Below are positions 12,512 to 24,293 of a DNA stretch of 64,000 nucleotides, one piece after another. The first letter of the stretch is position 1; the number at the start of each line of letters is the position of its first letter. The position numbers were made by a program, and so were the translations under genes. The DNA lies in the NCBI RefSeq assembly GCF_902167145.1, contig NC_050097.1, forward strand, positions 113,741,982 to 113,805,981, written 5' to 3'. The notes below the pieces were generated by a model, which was given only the letters and a program-made list of their open reading frames with translations, made no database searches and was not told the origin of the DNA. The DNA comes from Zea mays (Eukaryota; Streptophyta; Magnoliopsida; Poales; Poaceae).

Positions 12512-12830
12512 CTAAATTTTCGTGGGCCTAGATATTTTCGTCGGTCGGCCCACGAAAATACATAGTTATTTTCGTCGGCCCTCGGGACAGACGAAAATAC
12601 ACCTTATTTTCGTGGGCCAGTACATATTTTCGTCGGCTTGCCCACGAAAATAGGAACGATATTTTCGTGGGCCCCGAGACCGACGAAAATAAGGTTTATT
12701 TTCGTCGGTCATAGCCAGGCCGACGAACATAAGTCAATTATTTTCGTCGGTCATAGCCGGCCGACGAAAATAAGGCATTAACTGACCACTATTTTCGTCG
12801 GCCTCAGTGAGGCCGACAAAAATAGGGGCC
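12512..12830. repeat. Left subterminal repeats of CACTA-2
   Basis: Many direct and inverted copies of TATTTTCGTCGGCC / GGCCGACGAAAATA are present, with a TTTTCGTGGGCC variant in the outermost units. They are likely TNPA binding sites. Confidence 0.85.
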
Positions 12831-12839
12831 CGTTAATCG

Positions 12840-13278
12840 GCCTCAGCGCAGTTTCTCTCTCTCGCTCGTCATTCTCTCGTCTTTACGCCACCGCCCGCCC
12901 GCCCTCCGTCGGCGCCCGCCCCCCGTCCTCCCTCGCCGCAACACCGCCCGTCCTCACTCTGCTCACCCGCCCTCGCCGCTGCGCACCCGCCGCGCCGCCC
13001 CTGCGCGCCCGCCGCGCGCCCTTCCCTCCACCGGCGATCGGGCAGCCCGCCCCATCGCGCCCCGGCCCCCTGCAGCTCCGGCGGCGCCCGCCCCATTGCG
13101 CCCCGGCTCCTCGACGGGGCACCGCTCGCCCGTGCAGCTCCGGCGACACGCGCCTCCACTGCGCGGCAGCCTCGCTCCCACCACCGCCCTCGGCCTGAGA
13201 GCCTCGGGCACCGGCTCTCTCCACCGTCGTCCCCCGCCGCAGCCGCACCGAGCTCCGCCTCGCCTCCTAGTCCGACAG
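12840..13278 (+). other. GC-rich leader exon of CACTA-2
   Basis: About 440 bp rich in CGCC and GCCCG ends in CGACAG|GTAAAA, a good splice donor at 13279. Position, length and composition mirror the CACTA-1 leader. The open frames on either strand are proline/arginine/glycine-rich and look like composition artefacts. It is likely the first non-coding exon of the transposase transcript. Confidence 0.5.
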
Positions 13279-13770
13279 GTAAAATTTTAAATTTTTTAGT
13301 TACTTAGCACATGGTAAAGTATATTGTTTAACATAGCATTATTGTTTAGCATATACTTGTAGCATATTGTTTAGCATATACTGGTCAACATATTGTTTAG
13401 CATATACTGGTCAGCATATTGTTTATTATGTAGCTATCGTGTAGTTTTCTGTGTTGGCAACCATCATGTTGTCGTTTATTTGCAGGTTTTAGAAACATCA
13501 GTTTATAGGGGAGGTGCTGCCGAATTTTTTATTGACAATAATATTTTTTGTACATAGGTGTTCTTCCGACTTGACCTTCTCCACCGTTAGCTAGACTCGT
13601 ACATTATTCTCAGGTATACATTGTTTTCGTAATTTCTCAGGTATACATTATTCTCAGTTTTAATCGTTAACCGTAGCGAACCGTATGCGTCACCCGTTCG
13701 GGAACGGCGAACGTCACATTGGCTTGTGAGGTTCGCCATTCCGGAATTGTCCACGTATTTTGGACAACCT

Positions 13771-13965
13771 GAGAGTGTAAGCCGATGCTTGTGATTTGTG
13801 ATATGTGCCTTACGATTGACGCGAAATTTCGGTTGTGTAACCCAGTTGTTCTCCAACACACCATGTTCAGGCGTGTGCTTGGAGAGCAGTGGGGTTATGC
13901 TGCCGAAATTTCGCGACAATCGTAGGCTACACGTCATAAATCACAAGCATCAGCCTACACTCTTG
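13771..13965. repeat. Imperfect inverted repeat (hairpin) upstream of the CACTA-2 transposase
   Basis: The arm at 13771-13862 is the imperfect reverse complement of 13871-13965. Long matched blocks include GATGCTTGTGATTT, CGCGAAATTTCGG and TAACCC, with a loop of roughly ten bases around CATGTTCAGG. Arm identity is about three quarters by eye. The arms also give matching spurious peptides on opposite strands, which confirms the symmetry. It lies in the probable leader intron. Confidence 0.75.
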
Positions 13966-14056
13966 GGTGGGTTTAGGGCCTTTACCTAATAGGGAGTTCA
14001 CCTAATTAAGCCACGGACGATCGTTGATGTTCTTTGACTTTTGTTTAGCCTTTGAA

Positions 14057-17000
14057 ATGGACGGTGATCGGAGGGTGATGTATGACGGGTGGAGAAAGGA
14101 TGGGGCACATTCGAATGAATGGATGGGTGTAACAAAGGCTTTTCTTGAGCACGCTTTCAAAGATGCAACTGGTCGTCTAGTGAAGTGTCTTTGCAATCGC
14201 TGCGAGAACAAGTGGCCTCAGAAGAAGGAAGAAATGGAGAAACACCTTTGCAAAAGTGGGTTTATGCCGAACTACCTTGTATGGTACCGGCATGGAGAGT
14301 CTATTAGACACGTTGACGCGGAGGTGGAGCTTGATGACGATCATGATAGGATGGACGATATGTTGCATGATCTTGGTAGGGAGGTTGAAATGAACGCTGA
14401 GGAGCCGGGGCAGCTTCCACGCGATGCTCAAGAATTCTTCCGGCTACTCGCCGCGGGAGAAGAGAGACTGCACGAGCACACTCAGATGTCAATTCTTCGG
14501 ACTCTCACAAGACTAATGGCGATAAAGTCGAAGCACAACATTTCAAACAGTGCTTACAACGACATCGTCCAACTTATGGGCGAGGTTCTCCCGGAGAATC
14601 ATAAGTTGCCAAAGAATATGTACTTCGCAAAGAAGATGTTGGCTGGTCTTGGGATGACATATGAGAATATCGACGTGTGTCCCAACAGTTGCATGCTATT
14701 CTTTGAGGAGGATGACAAGCTGGACCGTTGTAAGCATTGTGAAGCTTCTAGATATGTCGAGGTGACAAATGATGAGGGTGAATTGGTAGTTACGAAGGTC
14801 GCAGCTAAGCAACTTCGTCGGTTGCCCATCATTCCTCGGCTTTCAAGGTTGTTCCTCAACAAGGAAATAGCTCTGCATATGACGTGGCCAAAGAATGGTG
14901 TACGTCTCGTCACTGATCCAGACATAATGGTCCATCCGTCGGACGGTGATGCGTGGAAGGCATTTGACGAGTTTGATCCCGAATTTGCAAATGACCCTAG
15001 GAGTGTACGGCTTGGTCTATCGACGGACGGATTCACACCTTTCAATACCAGTGCAAGCCCTTACTCGTGTTGGCCTGTCTTCATTGTGCCATATAATCTT
15101 CCTCCTGAGTTGGTCAATAAAGAAGAGTTCATGTTCCTTGCACTAGTCATCCCAGGCCCCGAGCATCCAGGGCCAAAGCTGAATATGTTTGTGCGCCCTT
15201 TAATTGAAGAGCTGAAACAATTGTGGAGAGGTGTGAAGGCTTATGACAGCCATACTGAAAAGGAGTTTACCATGCGCGCTGCTTATTTGTGGTCAGTGCA
15301 TGATCTGCTGGCGTATGGAGATTGGTCTGGATGGTGTGTCCATGGTCGGTTGTGCTGTCCCATATGTATGAATGATACGGATGCATTCAGATTGAAGCAT
15401 GGTGGGAAAGTGTCATTCTTTGATGCTCATCGACGTTGGACTCCATTCAAGCATGATTTCAGGAATTCGCTTACTGCATTCAGAGGTGGAGCCAAAATCA
15501 GAAATGGGCCACCAAAGAGGCAAACTGCACCGCAGATAATGGCATGGCATGCTTGTCTGAAGCAAGGAGAAAATGGTAGGTTCCAAGGCTACGGGGAGGA
15601 CCATAACTGGACCCATATTTCATCAATATGGGAGCTTCCGTATGCAAAAGCCTTGATCATGCCGCACAACATAGACTTGATGCACCAAGAGCGTAACGTT
15701 GCTGAAAGCATCATAAGCACATGTTTCGATGTGACTGATAAAACGAAAGATAATATGAAGGCAAGAAAAGACATGGCTGAAATTTGTAAGAGGACGATGC
15801 TCGAGTTGAAAGTAAGCGATAAAGGGCATGAAAGTAGACCACGAGCTGATTACTGCCTCAAGCCAGATGAAAGGAAAGAAATATTTAAGTGGTTGAAGAA
15901 TCTGAAATTTCCAGATCGGTATGCGGCAAATCTGAAACGGGCAGTCAATCTGAAGACCGGTAAATTGATCGGTTTGAAAAGCCATGACTACCATATTATT
16001 ATGGAGAGGCTGATGCCCGTGATGTTTCGAGGCTATTTTAAGGATGAGCTTTGGAGCATATTTGCAGAGTTGAGTTACTTCTATAGGGAAGTATGCGCAA
16101 AGACGGTATCAAAGAGGTTGATGCAGAAATTTGAGAAAGAAATTCCAATTCTTATTTGTAAATTTGAAAAGGTTTTCCCGCCAGGATTCTTCAATGTGAT
16201 GCAACATCTAATTGTGCATTTGCCTTGGGTAGCTTTGGTAGGCGGACCAGTGCAATTCAGGTGGATGTATCCTATAGAAAGGGCGTTGAAAAAGCTCAGG
16301 GCGTCTGTTCGGAACAAGGCTAGAGTCGAAGGGTGTATTGCGGAGGCTTTTGACCTTAAGGAGATATCTCAATTCTCAACCAGGTATTTCGCTCGAGCCA
16401 ACAATGTGTTTGTGCCTTCAGTGCGACTTCATGTCGAAAATGAATCACCCCAAAGCACCCTTCAAATTTTTGCGAATCCGGGTAAAGCAGTTGGAAAAGG
16501 GAGTGTACGTCACATTGAAGCATCAGATTTGAACACGCTAATGCTATATATGTATAGCAATATTGACAGCACACAGGAGGCGTTCGAGTAAGTTTTCCTC
16601 ATAGTTACGTCCATTTTCTCATCTCATAATTTCTATAGTGTGTAATCTCCATGTTTGTAATATGTCCAGCATGTTTGATGAAGAATGTTGGAAATCTACT
16701 AGTAAACCTACGGCCATCCAATTAGAAAATCTTCGACGTGATGGGTTGAAAGGTGGACCAAACTTCGTGTAGTGGTTTCGTAATTATGTTAGTAATTGTC
16801 GTTCTCTCATTGTCCATACTTAATCTTTGAATTTTAGACTTGGAAGATATAATGCATATACTAATTACTTGTATAGGTTTCCAAAAACTCTGTGCACCCG
16901 GAATTGCAGCAAATGGCACATACCTCTGTGTCCGTCCGAAACTATACTCGCTATGATGTAAATGGATATCACTTCTGAACCGCGAAATTGGAGAAGAGTC

Positions 17001-17626
17001 GACCATTGGCAGCCACCACCAATAGTGGTGTGTTGGCAAGTTCATATGTTGACGATGACAAAGTAGTGGACTATTACGGTGTTCTTCAAAACATTGTAGA
17101 GTTGATTTTCGATGGCCCCAAAGAACTTAAAGTCGTGTTTTTCGAGTGCGACTGGTTTGATGCTCATAGTGGGACTCGTGTCGACAAGTATGGTAATGTC
17201 GAGGTGAAGCATAGCTCTAGGATTCCGAGTAGTATGAGCGATGTTGTCCTTGCAAATCAGGCAAAACAGGTGTACTACCTGCCATATCCTCACCCAAGCC
17301 TTAGGGCTTGGTGGGTTGCAATCAAAGTCAACCCACAAGTCGTCGCTCCAGAGAGTGCTGACTACGTGAGTACAAGCAGGGACAACGATGATGCTGTTTT
17401 TCAACCAGAAGCGGCGTCGAATCAAGACATAGCTCACCGATTCCATGTGACCAATGGAGAAGGACTTGAAAATCTCTGTTGCAATTCAAGCGACTTAATT
17501 GAAGAACCTAGGTCAAAGCGCAAACGACCTGTCGTCGTTAGAAGATCAGTAAGGATCCAACGAAATCAAGAGCGTATGAATAAACAACGAGCCGAAGAAG
17601 CATCATCGGATGCAGATGACTTTTGA
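14057..17626 (+). pseudogene. TNP2-type CACTA transposase (CACTA-2), nonsense in exons 2 and 3
   Basis: Exon 1 (14057-16587) is fully open and encodes 843 codons. The frame is open a little upstream, but MDGDRRVMYDGW, just after a TTTGTTTAG acceptor, matches the family start. It holds the transposase-associated domain (CLCNRCENKW), the TNP2 core (DGFTPFN, CWPVFIVPYNLPPE, IPGPEHPG, HGRLCCPIC, HNIDLMHQERN) and the DUF4218-like block (HLPWVALVGGPVQFRWMYPIE, RVEGCIAEAF). Exon 2 (16670-16787) is 118 bp, exactly as in CACTA-1, and has a TAG at 16770-16772. Exon 3 (16877-17626, DUF4216-like) has a TGA at 16976-16978 where CACTA-1 has Arg. The stops fall after the catalytic core, so a truncated protein could still be made. 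Confidence 0.85.
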
Positions 17627-17743
17627 TTAGTATGTTTCTTTTAGTTAATCAATTAAGCTATGTATTCCAATTTCCACATTATTAATTTTCATATTATTTG
17701 TTTCATACACTGTGGTTTGACATTAATTTATCTACAGTTGAAC

Positions 17744-20369
17744 ATGTTCAAGCATAGGAGATCGAGGAGGAGTGGGGGCAGCGCGGCCAGCGAGGACAGC
17801 TCGGGCAGTGGGCTTTTTCAGGGCACCTCACAGAGCCGACAGAGGCAGCAACAACTTCTTGACTGTCTAGACGAAGTGCAGGGTGAGGAGGGTGAGCAGG
17901 AGACTCCTCAGCAGGATGCTCATGTGCAGGGTGAGGAGGGTGAGCAGGATGAGGAGGTTGACCCAATGGGGGCAGGCAGCGCGGGCGACGCGTCAGATGG
18001 TTCTACGTCCTTCAGGTATTATTATGCATATTAGTTTAATTGATATTAGTTTCTAATCATTTCATCATATTGAATTTACTTGTATACTTAGGTATAAGAA
18101 GAGCAATGCGCTTGGTCCGAGACCTGCCGAGAGGAGGCTCATCCGGCCGCATGGAGAATGGTGGGGCTTATTTCTGTTGTGTTAATTTTTTAATGTGAAC
18201 GTGATTGCACTAGTTTACTTGTTTTATTAATTTTTGTAGGTCATGGGAAGACTTGACTTGGGACGGTACAAGCAGACGTCCCAAGGTGAACGCGGTGTTG
18301 GGTAGCCTCTGTCGCTTCTACTACCCTGGCATGGTGGAGCTCAATGGCGAGAGGTTCGCGGCTATGCAGTGGGCTGACTGGGGTCTAAAGGACTATGTCG
18401 AGCCAGGGGAGTCAGGGGAAAGCAGTAGCGGAGGGGGAAGTTCGGAAAAAAAACGAAGGACTTGTCAGGTGGCTGTGTGGGACGAGTTCTGGGTGAGTTT
18501 ACTTTCGTATATAAGCAATTCATTGAATTATTGCTTCTCCTAATCTTACTTTAACTTAACTTCTCCATTGATATGTAGGGGAGGTTCCAATTGCCGGATG
18601 ACATCGAGGAGGATCAGGCTCAGTGGACATGTGTGAAGAGGCACTTTCGGAAGTGCGCTGATAAGATAATCAAGGACGCCATGTACAATGCTCGCATCGC
18701 GACCGTCAACTACTACTACAAGAAGATAAAGGGGCAAAAATGAGCAAAGCATTAGGGGACAATGAGATCTACCTCACAGAGGAGCAGTACCTGGAGAGCG
18801 TTGTGGATTGGCTGGCGAAGGACATGGAAGCCTGGAGGTGGTTGGCTAAGAGATGGGCGTCGCTTGAGTGGATTGCAGAGTCCAACAAGCACCGTGCCAA
18901 CCGTGGCACTGAAGGACCGGGGCACAGGTACGGCACTGATGGACACCTTGGTACCGCACGCCGCATGGTAAGTATATAAATCAAACTTGTATGTTACATC
19001 TATGAAAATTATATGGTTTAACTCTTCTTTTTCATGCAGGAAGCTGAAAGTGGAGTTGCTCCAAGTTTTATGGAGGTTTACGTCCGTGGTCACCGTGGCC
19101 CTGATCCGGCGAACCCTGATGTGCTATGCAGCGAGGCGGCAAGGGAGAAAATGGTAAACAAGTTTGTATTTACGAATTAAATTGCATGTTTTGTGTCTAA
19201 CTCCAACTCTAACTTTCTTTGCAGAATGCATATGGGGAGGAAATGACTCAACGCCATGGGCCTGACTTCGACTGGATGCATTCAGACTTAGATGCCTCGG
19301 CGTTGTACCACAGTGGTGGGGGTAGAAAGCATGGCAGGTGAGGTGTTTGTGTTTGATTCGACGATTTCATTAACAAGAATGTGTCCACTTAATGGCTCAA
19401 CTATGTGTATCATGCAGGTTTGCCTTTGGCACCGGCGTTGTGGAATATAACAGGACAATAGGTCAAGGGAAGGCATCGTCTTCGGGAGGGAGTTCTCGCT
19501 CCTCCAGGTCTGCTCGAGAGGCTCAGCTGAAGGAGGAGACTCGGGCAGCACAGGAGCAGGCTCGAGCAGCACAGGAGCAGGCTCGAGCAGCGCAGGAGCA
19601 GGTTGGACAGCTGACGCAATATATGGCTTATTATTTTCAGGTAATCCGTCTATCTCATCACGTGTCGTCATTGTATTCAAAGTATAATGTTGTGATTCTA
19701 ACGTTGCATCCATTTGCAGGAAATGACTACTCGACTCGGCCCTGATATGAACTTGCCCGCTTTTCGCCCTCCCCAGGTAACACTATCTGAACACTTCAAT
19801 TCCATAGCAACTCTTTTTTTATTATCAAAAATGGCTCGCGGGCACAAGGATGGGGACAGTGGCCAGGACAAGCTCCAGCGTCGTAGCCACAGTGGACCGG
19901 TGTTGAGTGGACGCAGGCACCTCCAGGCACTTGGACGCCTCCACCCCAAGGATCGCAGCCAGTCCCGGGATGGGTGCCACCGGTCTCCCAGCCATCGGCG
20001 GGCTCTCAGCCATTTCAAGCGTGGATGGCACCGCCACCGACGGGGTGGGTGCCACCACCTCTGGGGTGGCCAGCACAACAGTACCCGTGGATGCATGCAC
20101 AACCTCCTCCTCACCATGGATCACAGGTGACATTCCATGTTTAGTTTTATGCAAATATTGACCAAACACAGCAATGTATAGGTATAGGGATAGCAAAATA
20201 CAGCCTTATTTGAATGATTGATGAATTGCAGGGTTCAGTGTCACATGCTCATGGATCGGAGGGTGGTGTCAACGTCCAAGACTTCCTCGTCCATGGTGCT
20301 GGAGGGAGTGGCCACCTTCCTGGTGGCGGAGGAGGGAGTGGCCAAAACTCCCACAGCCCGCCGGAGTGA
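17744..20369 (+). CDS. TNPA-like / Transposase_24 gene of CACTA-2 (multi-exon)
   Basis: This gene probably encodes the DNA-binding partner that recognises the subterminal repeats. It begins MFKHRRSRRSGGSAA just after a CTACAG acceptor and ends SHSPPE followed by TGA. Exons can be followed through GT/AG borders near 18016, 18240-18493, 18580-18960, 19040-19154, 19225-19338, 19418-19640 and the last at 20232-20369. A conserved block WEDLTWDG ... VLGSLCRFYYPG is followed by a Transposase_24-like core (KRHFRKCADKIIKDAMY ... IYLTEEQYLES) and a coiled-coil exon with three QARAAQE-type repeats. I saw no certain frame break, but the exon joins are by eye. Confidence 0.65.
19548..19605 (+). repeat. 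21-bp coding repeat (QARAAQE) in the TNPA-like gene
   Basis: Tandem copies of a 21-base unit around GCACAGGAGCAGGCTCGAGCA encode an alanine/glutamine heptad. This is consistent with a coiled-coil used for dimerisation. Confidence 0.75.
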
Positions 20370-20614
20370 GGAGTGAGTAGTGAGTAGTGAGTAGCTAGTG
20401 AGTGTGTTTTGTGAATTGTGTATTTGAATGGACAATGGACTTATGGACTTATGGACTCTGGACTTATTTGAATGGACTATGAACTATTTATGTATATGTG
20501 AATGTGTTTTGTGAATTATGTATTAGGCTTGTGAATCTGTATATGTGAATTGTGATATTGTGTATTTTGCTGTGAATTATTAATAGGTGCAGAAAAATCT
20601 GTTTTTGGGGGGGG
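20370..20614 (+). other. 3' untranslated region of the CACTA-2 genes
   Basis: TG- and AT-rich sequence follows the last stop, with the near repeats GTGAATTGTGTATTTGAATGG and TGGACTTATGGACT. No coding signal is visible. It ends in a run of nine G at 20607-20615. Confidence 0.4.
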
Positions 20615-20945
20615 GCATCAATTTTCGTCGGCCTCGGTGGTGGCCGACGAAAATATGTTCCCAGGCTATTTTCGTCGGCCACCACAGAGGCCGACGAAAA
20701 TAGCCTGACACGTATTTTCGTCGGCCACCACCGGGCCGACGAAAATAGTCAGTCGACCATTTATTTTCGTCGGCCTTGGGAAAGCCGACGAAAATAGGTT
20801 ATTTTCGTCGGTACCGACGAAAATAGGTGCCTATTTTCGTCGAACTTATTTTCGGCGACTATTTTCGTCGGCCTGCCGACGAAAATACTCTATTTTCGTC
20901 GGTTTAGGCTTATTTTCGTGGGTTTTTGGTCCACGAAAATTTAGG
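20615..20945. repeat. Right subterminal repeats of CACTA-2
   Basis: Inverted and direct TATTTTCGTCGGCC units are often paired into perfect short hairpins. The outermost unit switches to TTTTCGTGGG, as at the left end. Confidence 0.85.
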
Positions 20946-20962
20946 CGTTTCCTGTAGTGACC

Positions 20963-21340
20963 TCCCCGTTTATATAGATGAAGGGTTATGATCGATTAAA
21001 CCCCACAATCGATCAAATCAACTCTATTTCTCATTTTTACATTATGCATTAGTTTAGCCCTAGTTTAGTGTTCTTCTACCTCGAATATTCACCTCTTTTG
21101 GGCTCTACGTCGATTAGAGACGATTTGGGTGGCCTGTCGATACCAAGACACATTCTAGAATCTCTCCTCCCGACATGGTCCCTCCCGAGAGGCGAGATCT
21201 AGGTCTGTTGCAAAGAAGATGCTATCGCGAACCGTCTGAACGTACGCAGAGGAGGAGTCGCTCCTGTGCCCATGTCGTGGACCGTCCTGCCTTATGCCAC
21301 GGACCGTCCGCACCTTCGCAGAGAGCACCGACAGGTGGTT
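20963..21340 (+). repeat. Gypsy 3' LTR, second part
   Basis: This is the continuation of the LTR that opens at 12326. Across the ACC duplication the sequence reads GGTCCAAACC then CTCCCCGTTTATATAG, with a TATA-like box (TTTATATAGATG at 20970) that suits the LTR core promoter. GGACCGTCC-type palindromes recur at 21278-21310. The right boundary is uncertain because no partner LTR is available. Confidence 0.45.
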
Positions 21341-22802
21341 CGTTCCAGCGTTTGGCGTCCAGATCGGTGCCAATGGGGAGCCACACCACATGTGCTTCTC
21401 TTGTGTGGTTAGCTGTTCATCGTATTGCTTTTTCCTTTGCCAATCCATCGCTAAGTAGTGGGGCTTTATTTGCATCTATGAGAGGTACCTGGGATACAGC
21501 CATATCCAGCTTGATCCTCGGTGACCACCTGACGATGCTCTCTTATCACATGAAAACTGGTCCATCTTGGACCATTGCTGCATTGGTTTTCTTTTTCAGG
21601 GTTTTCCCCCCGGCGGCCGGTTCGAAAGAGAAAGGTAGCCAACAAGGACGATGATGGCGCATATACTTGAACTTGTTAATCTCGTTGGGCGCCGGTGATT
21701 AACAATACTCAGCTAGCGCGCGCTTAACAATACTCAGCTAGCGCGCGCTTAATTGTGTTGCTTAATCAGGTTTGTTGAAGTACTTCTGTATCGTTGCGTT
21801 GTTCCAACGTATTTTTTTAAGTGCAGCCAAGGTTTTGAGTAGGATTGCAATGTGTGTAGCCAGCCAAGATTTTGAGTAGGATTGAGCTTGTAGTGTTAAT
21901 CGTTAGGAGTATTAACCCCCATTTTTTAGTGCCACACTAGCTCTAGATCACTCACACCACCCCTGTTTTTAGTGTCATGTCTGTGAAAGTTGACTTTGGA
22001 CTAAGATCTGGGATCTTGGCCGGCAGACTGGCAGAGGGCGGTAGTGGTGCTTCTGCAGCAAGCAGCAAGCAGCAGAGAGATCTCATCTGATATGTTGCAA
22101 TGGCAGTAACTAACTTTTTCGTCCATGGCACCAGGAGCCAATTGGGAGCAGCACAGTGACTGACCCCTGGCCTGCATATATAGATCCATTGCTGAATCTC
22201 AACCGTGCATGCATTATTTCTGAAAGTAGTGACACACTTGATGCCTCATCTCATCATTTTTGCTTTGCTAATTAGTAGTCAACTTGGAATTCACAAGGGC
22301 AGAGACCAGTGGCTGAAACAGTCGGGGAACGAAACGATGGACTTTCAAATTACACTACTAATTAACAGTAGCCATATACATTCAACAGAAGAAAGAAATG
22401 AACATGCTAGCTAGCTAGCTGCTAGGTCGACGAAACATAAATAAAACATAAAGAGAGAGCCTCTTCCTCCATCAACAGGTTGCTACTATACAGCAAGCTA
22501 GCGGCCATAGCTGCAGTAAAAATCCCCTAGGCTAGGGCTCACTCACTTCCCCTACTGATGGGAGGGCTCCATTCTTTTCTTTTCTTTTACTCAACTCACT
22601 CTCACTGTTTTTACCCGTATATTACTCACTACTGATGTACCTCGATCTCAAAGAACAAATCAACAACAAACCAAGGGGATTGGACGTGCTGTGAGACTAA
22701 CTAAAACACCATCAACGAACAACTGTCTGTCAGCTGTGTGTGCGCTTCAGAAAAGTTAGCTTCAATCATCGTCATGCATGCTCCCAGGTGTGGCCGATCG
22801 GA
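21341..22802. other. Intergenic DNA and probable 3' UTR of the YUCCA gene
   Basis: No gene is recognised. Visible features are an exact tandem copy of TTAACAATACTCAGCTAGCGCGCGC near 21700-21750 and an imperfect repeat of AGCCAAGGTTTTGAGTAGGATTG at about 21826 and 21863. The last several hundred bases probably include the 3' UTR of the minus-strand gene that ends at 22803. I found no clear poly(A) signal. Confidence 0.5.
21698..21750. repeat. Tandem 25-bp duplication
   Basis: Two adjacent copies of a unit containing AATACTCAGCTAGCGCGCGC are present, giving CGCGCGC and CAGCTAG palindromic cores. No function can be assigned. Confidence 0.85.
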
Positions 22803-24199
22803 TTAGAAGACGACCGAGATGCAGCGCCTGTGGCAGGCGCCGGCCCTCTTGGTGGGCTTGGTCTCCTCCCTCCAGACGTTCCCGAGGTCCTTGGCGATGC
22901 GCACGGCGTCGGCGGAGGCGCCGGAGAGGCCGCGCCGGGTGAAGCCCACGGCGTACAGCCCACTCTCGCCCTTCCACCCGTGCGGGAACGCCGTCTTGGG
23001 GTACCCGTCCTTGTTGAAGAAATCGTTGCCCTGAAAGAACACATTTTTGGAGACGGAGGAGATTAGTTGATGAGATCAACGAAGGGAATGCTCTTGACTT
23101 GTTTGCAATGGAACAGTAGCATTATATTTGATGGATTTCAATTCTTGGACTGTGAATTTACCTGGAGCCACTGCGGCACGTTGCTGCGATATCCGGTGGC
23201 GAGGATGACGGCGTCGAAGCCGAGCGTGCGGCCGTCGGCGACCTCAACCTGTCCGCCCTTGCCGGCGAACCGTGTCACCGCAGGGACGACGGTGATGTCG
23301 CCGGCGCGGATGCGCGCGAGCGCGCCGTAGTCGAGGACTGGTGTGCGGCCGTGCGTCTCCTTGAGCTGGAGCGGGCCGGCGGCGGGGCGGCGGAGGCCGA
23401 GCCTGGCGAGGTTGCCGAGGACGAGCCACGCCAGGAGCACCATGAGCCAGTCGACGAGCCAGAGCGGGAGCCAGCGCATGAGCAGCACGGCGAGCCCGAA
23501 GGTGGACGTGCCCAGCACCTCGCGCGGGAGGACGTGGACGGCGTCGCGCACCACCATGGCCGGGCGCGCGCCGTGCTCGGCCAGGTCCAGCGACACCTCC
23601 ATCCCGGAGTTGCCGCAGCCGACCACCAGCACGCGCTTGCCGGCGTAGGCCTCGCCGGACTTGTACTCGCTCACGTGGGTCACCTCGCCGTCGAAGCCGG
23701 CGAGGCCCGGGATGTCGGGCACCACGGCCTCCGCGTTCTCGCCCGTGGCGACCACGAGCCAGCGCCCGATGTACTCCATGTCGCCGCCGGCTCCGCCGTT
23801 GGTGACGACGCGCCAGAGGCCCGACGTCTCGTCGTAGCGCGCCGACAGCACGGTGGTGCCGAACTCCGGCTTGATCTCGAACTCGGCGGCGTAGCGCTCG
23901 AGGTAGTCGACGAACTGGCGGCGGGTCGGGTACTCCGGGTAGTCTTCCGGGAACGGCATGCGCGGGAGCTGGCAGAACTGCTTGGGTAGGTGCAGCTTGA
24001 GGCGGTTGTACGTGCGCCGTTGCCACAGCGAGGCGATACAGTCGGCGCGCTCCAGGACGACGAACGGCACGCCCTGCTCCCGCAGGCACGCCGCCACGGC
24101 TAGCCCCGACGGCCCCGCGCCCACAATGATGGGCCCGGTCACCCACACGCAGCGCGGGGAGAAGAGGCTATCCATGCGGTCGGTAGGGAGGAGCCCCAT
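22803..24199 (-). CDS. YUC: YUCCA-type flavin monooxygenase (auxin biosynthesis)
   Basis: This enzyme converts indole-3-pyruvate to indole-3-acetic acid using FAD, NADPH and O2, the rate-limiting step of tryptophan-dependent auxin synthesis. Exon 1 (24199-23162, 346 codons) and exon 2 (23030-22803, 75 codons plus stop) join in phase 0 across a 131-bp GT-AG intron, giving 421 residues, normal for the family. Motifs: FAD-binding GAGPSG at 27-32, ATGE at 151-154, FMO signature F169-G171-H175-Y179, NADPH-binding GCGNSG at 194-199 and ATGYRSNVP at 334-342. Exon 2 starts GNDFFNKDG and contains [13 protein letters not shown]. The first ATG has a strong context (GCCATGG), and a second lies eight codons on. 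GC content is very high, as in many grass genes. The N-terminus resembles the YUC2/YUC6 type from recall. No defect is visible. Confidence 0.95.
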
Positions 24200-24293
24200 G
24201 GCTGGATGTGTGCTCTGAGCTAGGTCTGTACTCTGTAGTGTGATGCTCTGAGGTCTGTATCTATCGGTGAGTATGTAGCTGCTGATGTGAAGC

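Larger units (their letters stand above)
12497..20959 (+). mobile_element. CACTA DNA transposon 2
   Basis: This is an 8463-bp CACTA element with well-preserved ends. The left end is CACTACAGGAAATGCC and the right end is its inverse with one mismatch. Inverted identity extends about 29 bp, through AAATTTTCGTGG. The element is flanked by a perfect 3-bp target duplication, ACC (12494-12496 and 20960-20962). Its internal order equals CACTA-1: subterminal repeats, GC-rich leader, TNP2 gene, TNPA-like gene, subterminal repeats. Its subterminal motif (TTTTCGTCGGCC) differs from that of CACTA-1, so it belongs to a different family. It is younger than CACTA-1 by end quality, but its transposase has two nonsense codons. 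Confidence 0.95.

Noticed and set aside
12869..13248. Overlapping minus-strand frames of about 100 residues in the CACTA-2 leader
   Set aside because: They are arginine/glycine/alanine-rich in all frames, as expected of random GC-rich sequence, and have no matching frame in CACTA-1.
23351..23989. 212-residue plus-strand frame opposite the YUCCA gene
   Set aside because: It is an antisense shadow created by high GC content, with no domain and no start or splice context.
23244..24146. Long minus-strand frame rich in arginine, glycine and alanine overlapping the YUCCA gene
   Set aside because: It is an alternative frame of the GC-rich YUCCA exon. The true frame has all FMO motifs, while this one has no recognisable domain.
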